From assembly GCA_963678675.1 (NCBI GenBank), contig OY783191.1:17203096-17267095 (forward strand): a DNA stretch of 64,000 nucleotides. The letters run 5' to 3'. Below, piece by piece: positions 9,601 through 19,453 of the stretch. Position 1 is the first letter of the stretch. Each line of letters begins with the position of its first letter. The notes under the pieces were generated by a model. That model saw nothing but the letters and a program-made list of their open reading frames with translations. It did no database searches and had not been told where the DNA came from. The translations under genes and the position numbers were made by a program. Source of the DNA: Xiphydria camelus. Its lineage: Eukaryota > Arthropoda > Insecta > Hymenoptera > Xiphydriidae.

Positions 9601-10533
9601 GAGGAAAGGCGCCCAATATGAGACGAGTGCCTAATATGAGACATGTTACTTGCCATTAAAATAATAGCCCCATCTAGAGTTGCCCATCATAAATTCGTTT
9701 CTAATGAATTTATATGATATATACGTCTTACAGTTCTCTACCATATCTACAAAGAAAATGGACATTTTGCTTATTTTAAGGTTGTGGACGTTTATAAAAT
9801 TTTTAGAGTGCGGTACTTAATCAACATTATACCGGAAAATGTAAGTGATATACATTATTTTTTGTATTCAGTGTGTAGCAGAAATGTCGCTTAATCAGTT
9901 CCTATGAAAGTAGTTTTTGCAGTTCGTTTTTTTCATTAAGCAATAGGTATTATTTTTAGGTTAGTGTAAGGTTCCTAATATGTGATACACAGAGGTCAGA
10001 AGATGTTCAAGGGGAAAAATGGGCTAAATGTGTCATGTGCTTCCGTTGGTGCCATGAAGAATGTGGTGATATTAATGCAAATGATTTTATTTGTCCTCAA
10101 TGTAATGGAAGAGGAAAGAAAAAACTTAATTTTGATTGACTGCTTAAATCTGTAAAATTGTTTAGGTGGATGATGAGAACAAAATGTAATATAGATAGTA
10201 TTAAAATTATTACTGCGTTAACTTGTTTAAGTTGTATTTAAATAAAGTTAAATAAGCCACGTCTCATTCACAGTCTTATTTTTTTTAGGAAATGTAATAT
10301 GAGATCTAAGTGTCTCATATGGTATTAGGCGCCGAATTTCAGAAACCGTAAATATGAATCTTTTTGAATGATATAATTCTTTTAGAAAAAAAATCAATTT
10401 TACGATCTGTCACTGCTTAGAATGGATAGTAAACATATTGAAGAATACGCTTACTGATTTATTTCCTCTAGAGCTTAAAACTCTTCGATATATAAAAAAA
10501 TAAAAAGGGGTCTCATATTATGGTACTTTCCTC
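9601..10533 (+). mobile_element. pogo-type element, internally deleted
   Basis: Ends GAGGAAAGGCGCCCAATATGA and its near inverted match TCATATTATGGTACTTTCCTC are flanked by TA. The motif AATATGAGAC (or its complement) recurs several times close to both ends, as in other pogo/Tigger elements with subterminal repeats. Only the 3' tail of a transposase remains inside. Confidence 0.8.
9960..10139 (+). pseudogene. C-terminal PHD-like finger of a pogo/Tigger transposase
   Basis: The frame encodes WAKCVMCFRWCHEECG followed by FICPQC and ends at TGA 10137-10139. The pattern W.xCxxC...W.HExC...FxCPxC is the zinc-finger tail seen at the C-terminus of many insect pogo-type DDE transposases. TATTTTTAG just before 9960 looks like a splice acceptor, so this may be the final exon. 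The HTH and catalytic core are missing. Confidence 0.7.
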
Positions 10534-10535
10534 TA

Positions 10536-11030
10536 TACATTTTTTGTCTGAAAACCCGTAAAAACAAAAAGGTCGTGAGCAACAGTTACAATCCTGCTTA
10601 ACAGAAGAAAGCATTAATAATTTACAATCTTTGGCTGAAAATATGGGTGATGAGCAGCTGCTTAATAGAATCGTAGAATTGAATTCAAGAAATGAAGTTA
10701 TTCTTTATCACAAAGTATGTAAACTGAATTACACAAATACAATTGAATCAAAAAAAAAATTTGGCAGCTGAGAAAACCCGCTGGCATGTCACTCGACACA
10801 TTCACAAATCAGCATTCGAACAAGTGTGTGGCTTCATTTCTGAAAATATAATTGGAACAAGTGAATCTTACTTTTCAGATTTCTTAAAAACATTATTTGG
10901 AGAATTTCTTTTAAATCTAGATCCCAATGCGGAAAACGTACAGCCCTTTAATTTTGAAAATAGATTGCTAAATGCATTTCCAAAAAAAAATCAACATTGT
11001 CACCGTAAAAGGGGAAAAAATTATGAAACC
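10536..11030 (+). pseudogene. decayed multi-exon transposon-type gene, part 2
   Basis: Coding-like sequence continues from part 1 with an in-frame TAA near 10558, then QLQSCLTEESINNLQSLAEN and VILYHKVCKLNY. A frameshift falls at the A-run near 10752, after which the frame is open (HIHKSAFEQVCGFISEN, then SYFSDFLKTLFGEFLL). A further frame change occurs at the A-run at 10981-10989. At 11031 the PIF-type MITE begins; removing it and one TAA copy lets the frame continue (KIMKP then NSRISIRNDFD). Confidence 0.6.
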
Positions 11031-11033
11031 TAA

Positions 11034-11382
11034 AGCCGGGTCTTCACTGCGCGCAACTCTTTCGCGAAACTGTTTCGCGAAAATGTTTCGCGAAAATGTT
11101 CGGCGAGTGTCGGGTCGAAACGTTTCGGGTCCCAGGCGAAAATAAGATGAGCCGCCAGTTTGCGCGAGACAATGGTGCCGGCGAAACACACGGTGCACGT
11201 TCACACTGGCGGCACTCGGAAGGCGAAGCTCTTTGATGCGCGATCGAAAACCGACTGACGTTTGGCTCACTTCGAAACATACTCGCGAAGCAAGTTTCGG
11301 GGTGAGTACAAAGTATACACGAGGCGAGACTAGTTTCGCGAAACAGTTTCGCGAGACAGTTTCGCGCAGTGAAGACCCAGCT
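11034..11382. mobile_element. PIF/Harbinger-type MITE, copy 1
   Basis: Ends AGCCGGGTCTTCACTGCGCG and CGCGCAGTGAAGACCCAGCT form an inverted repeat flanked by TAA on both sides (11031-11033, 11383-11385), the 3-bp TWA duplication typical of PIF/Harbinger. Several TTTCGCGAAAC-type palindromes lie just inside the ends. There is no coding sequence. A related 132-bp copy is at 57064-57195. Confidence 0.85.
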
Positions 11383-11385
11383 TAA

Positions 11386-12768
11386 CAGCAGAATTTCAAT
11401 TAGAAATGACTTTGATCTTTTAGAAGAAGAAGATATTTTAGATCGCGCTGTATTGATTTCGAGAAAACGTATTTGCGAGATAGAACGTAGACGATTGCCT
11501 GATGATTTGTCAACAGATGCTCTACTAAAAGGAGAATGTGAAGTTCCCGAATCGCTCATCAAGTGTACTATAGTAAAATTATATCCCCCCTAAGTATATC
11601 CAACCAAAGTCAGCAAAAAAGTTGAGAGACTTGCCAAACCATTTTCAGAAGACTTGATTTATGCTGTCACCAATGGAAATATAAAAACATCAAAAGACAT
11701 TAATTTGGGGTTGACAATGAAAAGTTTGACGAACAGCAAAAAAATTATCAACATTCTCAACAAATTCGAGCACTGTTGCAGCTACACTGTTTTGGAAGAA
11801 TTAGAAACAGAAGCAACATTCGCTACCACTTCTCGGTCGAATATTTGTCCACAAGATATAAATTCATCAGAAAATTTATACACGGGAGTAGCATTCAACC
11901 ATTTTGATCGCTTCGTGGCCACTGCAACTGGAAAAGATACATTGCATGAGACAGTCGGAATAATATTTCAAAATATTGTTGATTGTCCATAAAATATTCC
12001 AAGAAATGATAGACCTGTAGAGAATGTTGACGAAAATGAGCCATCGACAAGTTCAAAAAAAAGACGCCGAACTTTTGATGCTGTAACCCTGGAGTTGCAG
12101 TCATATAACAAAAAACCAAAAATACGCGAAACTTTAGAACCTGTCCAAAGTCCATTGCGATCATCCTTTGTTGATATTAAACAATTTAGTTGATATTAAA
12201 CATCACCAACTAATGTTTCTGTTGTCCTGGAAACAATGAGACAAGCTCAAAAAGTAGCTGAAGAATGTTACGAAGAATGCATGGAAGTCACGTATGATTT
12301 AGCTATTGCTAAAGTTGCCCCTCAACTCCAAAGTACAGAGAAACCGAAATGCAATAACTTATTCATTCACTTTGGAGTATTTCATATTATGTGATGGCGT
12401 TTTTCAAAGCATTAGGAAAATTCATTGACAGTTGTGGAATTACTGCCATCATGGTGAATGCGAATATATTGGCGAATGGCTCAATAAACACCTTCTAACT
12501 GGAAAACACTTCAACAGATGTAAACGTCTTCATCCTCTCATCTATTTGGCTCTTGACATATTACATTTTGAAAGTTTTCTTGAAGAATATAATATTCAGT
12601 TATCTATATACTGGCATAAATGATTATTTATTATAATTCAATAACGAAAAATCAGCTGATCCAAAAATTGTTAATGACGAATTATTATCGCTGTTTGAAA
12701 AATATGAAGAATATAAACAACAAACACTGAATGGTGAACACGGAAAGACTTCACAATTTTTTATGATA
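11386..12768 (+). pseudogene. decayed multi-exon transposon-type gene, part 3
   Basis: Frame segments in order: 11386-11593 (DFDLLEEEDILDRAVLISRKR), 11600-11992 (KSLTNSKKIINILNKFEHC, then GVAFNHFDRFVATATGKDTLHE), a lysine-rich segment near 12050, 12230-12420 (a cysteine-bearing helix with EECYEECME), and 12420-12620 (GKHFNRCKRLHPLIYLALDIL). Several frameshifts and stops separate them. The last codons before the Gypsy element read FFMIY; after that element is removed they continue directly as MNLVEHY from 18916. Confidence 0.65.
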
Positions 12769-12772
12769 TACA

Positions 12773-13058
12773 TGTAAAAGGAAAACCCTTTCACTTAGAG
12801 GCTGTGGTGGATAAAAGCCTACACTCTCTCTGCCGTACCGACCGGTACACTACTAGACTTTTAGTGGAGAAAGAGAGAAACGTGGAAGTCAGAGCATTGT
12901 TTTCGATTCCTGTTTATAGGTTAGAAATGAATTACTTTATTCTATTATTTGTTATCTGTTTATATTTTTATGTGTTGCAAATAAACAAAACCCTGTTTAT
13001 AGGCATCAAACGGCTCTATCTCACAAGGAACCCCACAGATGTGAAGTGCATTCTTACA
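12773..13058 (+). repeat. 5' LTR of Ty3/Gypsy element 1
   Basis: 286 bp, TGTAAAAGG...TTCTTACA. It begins after TACA (12769-12772), which recurs after the 3' LTR at 18912-18915 as a 4-bp TSD. An AATAAA-type signal (GCAAATAAACAAAACC) lies near 12980. Against the 3' LTR I see one substitution, a CTCT length difference and a 2-bp (CA) difference. A canonical TGG-type primer-binding site is not obvious directly after the LTR. Confidence 0.9.
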
Positions 13059-13082
13059 AATCGAAAACCTAACCTCTGCACG

Positions 13083-16000
13083 ATGACTACTCAATTTCGC
13101 TTCTATGTGAACGTGGAAGAAGCAGCGGACAAAAAAACAAACGTGTACAGGTTGAAATGGATTCAGCCGGTTGATTCGGAGCTCTATTACGAGTTTCCCG
13201 GAGAATTACAGAGCATGAACAAGCATCCGGAGATTTACACGATAAGTAAGGTTAAGACGGTCTTATCTGCAATGAAAACGAGAGGAACGTACCGTACATT
13301 TACACTCACGCTACCACCAGAGATAGCGGCATTGTATATAGACGCCGACGGAGATGTAATGTACAGAGACCTTTACTTGCAAGCAACGAGAAACCCAGAA
13401 TACGGAGTGAAGACGACGAGGAAAGAAAAGGAGGAGGACATATCTACGTTGCTTCAACAAATAGTCCGCGCTACCAAAAAAGAGGAAACACCGAGGAAGA
13501 ATTTAAGGAAAATACGTGAAGACTTCATACTAGAAAGCTTCGACGGGAAAAACTTCCCGGTAAAGAGTTAGTTCCAAACATTTGAAAAAGAATGTGAGCG
13601 ATGTCACATTGTATCACATGAGGATAAAATTCTGATACTCTATATTCTATTTCTTGACGGGACAGCCAAAGATTGGTTCGCCTCAAAGATAATTACAATC
13701 GGTTTAGATGAAAATTTTGACGTATATGGAAGGAAACGTTTCTGGACAGTTTTCGGGAAACGAGTTGGCAAAAGAGCAGAGAGGCATATTCGTTCCGTTA
13801 TATTGGAGGCAGCTTGGTGGATTACGCTTTACGAAAAGAAAACTTACTCGTACACCATTCGAGAAGATTTTCCAACGGACATACTTATCGACTTGATTGT
13901 GACCGATTTGCCAATAGGGATACAAGATAAAATCGAAAAAAAGAAAGTCACATCAATGGAGGATTTGTTATCAGAGTTACGCAAACTGGAAAGCCTGGTA
14001 CAGAAAAGGAAAACGGTTACAAAGATCAACCCAGGAACTTCAACTCCCGGCCAGAAGAACCAGCCACCAGTGCCCATTACAGAAAGAAAACCGTGCACAT
14101 ATTGCGATAAAAAAGGTTTTCCAGGAAGATTTCACCCCGAGGCACTATGCAGATTAAAACAGAAAGAACAAAATGACCAACCGAGAAACATCAAGACAGT
14201 AAACAACGTAGAGGTCCAGGATACGTTGAACGAAGCAATTACCGATCAAAAAAAAACTAGTCTTGCCACCACTGATAACATTAGAGGTATTTCTGAATGG
14301 AAAAAGGATACAAGGAATTTACGACCCAGGTGCGAACGTAATTCTTCTGAATTCGAGGATTACAAAAAAAATGAGTCTGACTACAGAAGAGGATAGAAAT
14401 ACCTTCAGAACAGTCGGTGGCAAAAAGAACTTCACAGGTAGACTATCGACTAGAATGAAAATTCACAAAATAGAAAAGACGGTGGAGGTTTTTGTCGTTG
14501 ACGATGAGAATTTCGAGTATGATATTCTACTTGGTCTCGACACAATAAAGAATTTCTGCCTGAAGCAGGATTACGATCTAAACATCTACCAAAAAAAAAA
14601 TTTGGAGGGTAAAGAAGAGGAGATTAGAAACCTTAACACAAACAAACAAATCCAGGAAAATTTGGTAAATTTTAATGAAGGAATATACACCGAACAATTC
14701 AGAGCAAAACTAGATCATCTACTAAGTGATAAAAAGGAGAGGATCCAAATCTTAATAAAAACACACGAAACGGTCTTTGCAAGACATAAATTCGATGTTG
14801 GGCAAGTTAAAGATCACGAAGCTCACATCAAACTCCTGGAACATAAATTTGTAGCAAAAAAACCATACCGTTGCTCCGTACTGGATAACAGAGAGATAGA
14901 AGGACAGATAAGAGAATTACCGAAAACAGGACTGATTAAAGAATCATGCTCTCCATTCGCATCCCCGGTTACTCTCGCATACAAGCGGGAAGAGGGGACT
15001 AAAACAAGAATGTGTGCATCGATTTTCGAGAGTTAAACAAATTACTTATATCGGAGCCACAACCGTTTCCCCTAATAGAGGAGATTATAGCCAAGACACG
15101 AGACTCGGAATGGTTTACTACACTGGATATAAATTCCGCTTTTTGGGCGATTCCTCTAAGGACCAAAGACAGATACAAAACAGCGTTCGTAACACAAGAG
15201 GGCCACTGGCAGTGGACAATTTTACCGTTTGGCCTGAAGACATCTTCCGCAATATTTCAACGAATTCTGAGCAATATAATTCGAAGGAACAATTTAAATT
15301 CCTTTTGCATAAACTACATTGACGATATTCTTATTTTCTCTAGATCCTTCGAGGAACATATGGAGCATTTGGAGAGACTATTGAATGCTACCCGCGAAGA
15401 AGGATTCCGCTTAAAATTCATCAAGTGCAACTTTGCGCAGAATGAAGCAAAATATCTTGGGCACATAATATCGAAGAATACTGTACGCCCATTGAGAGAT
15501 AACTTAAGGTCGATTCAAGAATTTCCTATGCCGGATTCCCGAAAGAAAATTCGGCAATTTCTGGGGAAGATAAACTTCTATCACAAGTACCTCGAAGATG
15601 CTACGCGACTGTTGGAACCACTACATGACCTGCTCCGGAAAGACACCCACTTTGTATGGTCACAGGATTGTCAGAGAGCATTTACGAAAGCGAAGGATTT
15701 ATTGTGCTCACAACCGATATTAGCAATTTATGATGTGAATGCACCGACGGTTATTTATACGGACGCCAGTATAGACGGTCTAGGAGCAGTACTAAAACAG
15801 AGACAACCAGACGGCGAACTAAACCGGTAGCTTTTTTTTCAAAGAAGCTGAATAAATACCAAAAACAAAAAAAAAGCAATTTTTTTGGAATGCCTGGCCA
15901 TAAAAGAGGCAATCAAATATTGGTAATTCTGGCTTATCGGAAGACAATTTTTGGTCATAACCGACCATAAACCATTGGAGGGTCAAAATATCCGATCAAG

Positions 16001-17317
16001 AACAGACGAAGAACTAGGTGATATGATGCACTTTCTATCTCAATTCGACTTTCAAATTAAATACGAACCAGAGGAAAGGGCAACGTGGAAGCGGATTGCC
16101 TTTCGCGCAATCCTGTTCTCTCGCATTTGAACGATGTAGAAGAACAGATAAAAACAGTGAACTTCATTACGGCCGAGGATATAAAACAGGACCAAAGTAC
16201 AAACAGAGATTTGCAGGAAAATCCGAAGAAGATACTACTCGAAAACGGAATATTTTATAAGGTGAAAGAGAGGAAGCCAAAAACGAATAATGATTTCGGA
16301 AGAATTCGGAAAGCAACTGATAGTGAAAATTCACAGGGATTATGGGCACATTTGTAAAAGCAAAATTATGGACAAAATAAGAGCTTTGTATTATCTACCG
16401 AATATTGAGAGGATAACAAAACAGACTTATGAACAATGTGAGATTTGTGCTAAGAATAAAACGCGGAGAAAACATTACGGCCTCCTATCCAAACTCGGTC
16501 CACCAAAGGAGCCGTTCGAGATTGTTTCCCTGGATACGATTGGAGGATTCGCGGGAAATAGATCGACAAAAAAATATCTGCATCTCTTGGTAGATCATTT
16601 CACCAGATACGCTTTCATACTGACATCGAAAAATCAGACATTGGAGGACTTTACAAAACTACTAAAAAAAAGTCCAAGATAAGCACCAAATAAGGACACT
16701 TACTTACGGATCAGTATAGTGGCATTAACTCGAACTCATTTAAAAATTATTTAAAACATCAAAACATAAACTTAATATTTACAGCAGTAAATTGCCCATT
16801 CTCCAACGGGCTTAATGAACGATTAAATCAGACTCTCGTAAACCGAATCCGATGTAAAATAAATGAAACGAAATCTCGAGCATGGTCAAAAATCGCGGAA
16901 GAATGCACCGATGAGTATAACCGGACAGAACATTCGGTAACGGGATTCAGCCCGGAATATCTATTATTCGGAAAAGCTGACCTAATGATCCCAGAAGAGC
17001 TATCAAAAAGAAGAAACTTGAGGGAAGATAGAGAAGCAGCATATAAACATTCCCAGAAGAATCACGAATACAACAAGTCAAGATACGATAAAAACCGGGA
17101 AGACCTCAATCTCAGTGTTAACGATTTGGTTTACGTGGAAAACGGCGCAAGATTAAATAGGAAAAAATTGGACGAGATCAGACTTGGTCCTTTCCCAATA
17201 ATTCGCAAGATTTCAAACACCATATACGAAGTGGACTCTGGACATAAGAAACAGGAATCAAACTACTACCACATCTCTAAACTTCTTCCATGTGGCCGGT
17301 CCGATGATTGTCAGTGA
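13083..17317 (+). pseudogene. gag-pol of Ty3/Gypsy element 1, multiply frameshifted
   Basis: Gag starts at ATG 13083 (MTTQFRFYVNV) and hits TAG at 13569. A second Gag segment (13803-14396) ends with a zinc-knuckle-like CTYCDKKG...HPEALC. The protease block GIYDPGANVILLNS and LLGLDTI is at 14263-15036. Reverse transcriptase, with YIDDILIFS and LPFGLKTSSAIFQR, is at 15012-15830 and runs into RNase H (VIYTDASIDGLGAVL). Integrase follows: CEICAKNK finger, VSLDTIGG, a TDQYSG segment and ERLNQ, then a C-terminal region to 17317. At least five frame changes or stops break the reading, often at A-runs. The broken frames are described only; no joined product is given. Confidence 0.85.
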
Positions 17318-18181
17318 ATTGGCAAGCGTTGCCTGCTCTCTTCTCGCCCCCGGGGGGAGGGGGGATGTAAAAGGAAAACCCTTTCACTTAGAGGCTGTGG
17401 TGGATAAACGCCTACACTCTGCCGTACCGACCGGTACACTACTAGACTTTTAGTCCCCGACAGCAAAGCGTGGATTTACACGCTAGCCGCACGCAGTGCT
17501 GCCACGTAGTGGCACCACTGTGGTCTCACCGTGGCGTGATCGCGTGGCGTACACAAACTAAAAGCACCGTGGCTACACAGTGAACACACTTGGTGGCTCA
17601 CAGTGTAAAGACACAGTAGTTACACTCAGTGCAGTCACGGTGCCTTTTCGACGTGCACACTTCGTAAATTTACCGACCATGAATGTCGGTAAATTCATTG
17701 TCTTCACAAAATTTTTAACACGTTTGCTGCCGCCGGCTCCGATCGGAGCCAGTCGACACTTCGCGCCTGTGCCGCCGGCTCCGATCGGAGACACATTGAC
17801 GTGCACATTACATTATTCAGTCTGTTACCGGCACTGAGCGCGATGCAATCAATCTGAAAGTGGCAGCGAATGTGTTAAATTAGAAAATAACAAAATTGAT
17901 GTAATAATAGGTTTGTTCCCAGAAAGCAATTTGTGACTAGTTACAAATTTTGATCTGCGGATGTGTGCGGTTGTAAATTTACAATTAATTGATTTCACAC
18001 CCCGATAGAAGAATTTTTAAATTAGAAAATAACAAAATTGATATTATAATAATGTTTCAAACAGTGCAAATTGTACTAAATTATTTCATAAATAATGAAT
18101 AATTAATTATCATAATCGCTACTGTTTTGAAAAAGAAAGTATCAAATTATTTTTAAAAATTTAATGAGATATGTATATATA

Positions 18182-18299
18182 TAAACCGGCCTTTACACAA
18201 TGCAACACTGAGATATCTTGGCTAAAATATTTAAATTAAATATTATTTAAATATTTTTGCCGAGATATCTCAGTGTTGCATTGTATAAAGGCCGGTTTT
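18182..18299. repeat. 118-bp near-perfect hairpin nested in copy 2
   Basis: AAACCGGCCTTTACACAATGC and GCATTGTATAAAGGCCGGTTT are inverted and the pairing continues through CACTGAGATATCT to an AT-rich centre. It is absent from copy 1 (5245-6590), so it is a probable separate insertion of a palindromic MITE at an AT microsatellite. Confidence 0.75.
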
Positions 18300-18413
18300 A
18301 GTTTACGCTTGACATAGCTCGAAATCGGCTTTCGGGTTTATCTCACTAGTTACAGTACTGTTGCTTTCAGGTATCGATATCATATGTATAACTTAGTCGA
18401 CTTCCACCACAAA

Positions 18414-18497
18414 GAGTCGATGGCGCAATTGGTAGAATGCGAGAAGCGTTCCCAGTCTTCTAAAGATCGCAAGTTCGAGTCCTGGCCGGGTCGGGTT
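18414..18497 (+). ncRNA. tRNA-like module, second copy
   Basis: TGGCGCAATTGG (18421-18432) resembles box A and AGTTCGAGTCC (18472-18482) resembles box B, with GAGTCG upstream and a run of A downstream exactly as at 6243. The A-B spacing is nearer to a normal tRNA here. The acceptor stem does not close, so a functional tRNA is unlikely; a tRNA-derived head is inferred. Confidence 0.55.
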
Positions 18498-18915
18498 TGA
18501 GAAAAAAAAACCGACACTCTAGTAGGCGGATAAGGCAGGCGGGAAATCCTACTTTATCGCCCCCTTTTTGCAAAATTCTACTTTTACCATCGTACTTACA
18601 CTGCGTGACTGCAGTGTGGCTTCACGGTGCACAGACAGATGGACACCCCAGTGCATGCACTCGAATGCACCGCGTGAAAGCAGGGTGCAGTCACTGTGGT
18701 GCCACTTTGCTATCGGGGGTGGAGAAAGAGAGAAACGTGGAAGTCAGAGCATTGTTTTCGATTCCTGTTTATAGGTTAGAAATGAATTACTTTATTCTAT
18801 TATTTGTTATCTGTTTATATTTTTATGTGTTGCAAATAAACAAAACCCTGTTTATAGGCATCAAACGGCTCTATCTCACAAGGAACCCCAGATGTGAAGT
18901 GCATTCTTACATACA

Positions 18916-19131
18916 TGAATTTAGTTGAACATTATTTCCTGCTATGTAGAAGTGTACGCACTGGAAACATCGAACTGTTGAAGTTTATGTTACCAAACAT
19001 AACAAATATCTTCTTTACATTTAACCAACAAAATTATGCACGATATATGGTTCTGTATCATGAGAAATTGATAAAAGTATCTGAAAGCCATCCAGCATTG
19101 CATTTACGACTTCAAAGTGGTTCATTTGGAA
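18916..19131 (+). pseudogene. decayed multi-exon transposon-type gene, part 4
   Basis: The frame resumes after Gypsy element 1 with MNLVEHYFLLCRSVRTGNIELL and continues through FTFNQQNYARYMVLYHEKL to SGSFGI. It is open over the whole 216 bp and ends exactly at the TTAA of the next insertion. Confidence 0.65.
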
Positions 19132-19135
19132 TTAA

Positions 19136-19449
19136 CCCCTTCCTGCATGATTTTTGTAAATTCCATGAAAAAAATATATATGACAGCTTTGCCCCTATTA
19201 TTCATCAGAAAAGCAATTAAAAAAATACTTATGAAAAAATAAACATTTATTTAAAAATAAAATTATTTATGCCATATATGGTGCACCATATACAGGAACA
19301 ATAAAGTACGTACTATTGGCTACTAATACATATAACTTTTTTATATATATTGCAGTCGAGAAGATTTACAACGATTTATAACAGATACACAGACACATCA
19401 GGTAGGTAATTGTGTATGTGCCATATATGGTACAAGATGCAGGAAGGGG
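19136..19449. mobile_element. piggyBac-type TTAA MITE in the decayed gene
   Basis: CCCCTTCCTGCATGA at the left and GATGCAGGAAGGGG at the right are inverted and flanked by TTAA (19132-19135, 19450-19453). A TGCCATATATGGTGCACC motif near 19270 recurs as TGCCATATATGGTACA near 19419. Removing the insert and one TTAA joins GGA-ATT-AAG-AGG in frame with both neighbours. No coding sequence of its own. Confidence 0.85.
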
Positions 19450-19453
19450 TTAA

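Larger units (their letters stand above)
17455..18718. mobile_element. tRNA-like-bearing TIR element, copy 2 (2-bp TSD GT)
   Basis: Ends CCCCGACAGCAAAGCGTGG and CCACTTTGCTATCGGGG form an imperfect inverted repeat, flanked by GT (17453-17454, 18719-18720). Many CACTGTGG/CACCGTGG motifs lie within 250 bp of both ends. It also contains a CCGCCGGCTCCGATCGGAG motif twice (about 17729 and 17772), a tRNA-like module and a nested hairpin. No transposase is present. It shares ends, the middle block and the tRNA-like module with 5245-6590. Confidence 0.85.
12773..18911 (+). mobile_element. Ty3/Gypsy LTR retrotransposon 1
   Basis: Two LTRs, gag-pol remains, a purine tract of G and A at 17352-17365 directly before the 3' LTR, and a TACA TSD define the element. 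The target (GATATACATG) alternates pyrimidine and purine, which is the known preference of insect gypsy-lineage integrases. The order protease-RT-RNase H-integrase is that of Ty3/Gypsy. No envelope-like ORF is seen between integrase (ends 17317) and the purine tract. The 3' LTR is interrupted by the element 17455-18718. Confidence 0.9.
17366..18911 (+). repeat. 3' LTR of Ty3/Gypsy element 1, split by an insertion
   Basis: The LTR runs 17366-17454 and resumes at 18721-18911. The uninterrupted 5' LTR reads CTTTTAGTGGAGAAAG; here CTTTTAGT is followed by the inserted element and then GTGGAGAAAG, so GT was duplicated. Without the insert the LTR is 280 bp. The direct comparison of occupied and empty site within one element makes the insert boundaries secure. 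Confidence 0.9.

Noticed and set aside
13083..17352. Envelope gene in Ty3/Gypsy element 1
   Set aside because: Only 35 bp separate the integrase stop from the polypurine tract; there is no room for one.
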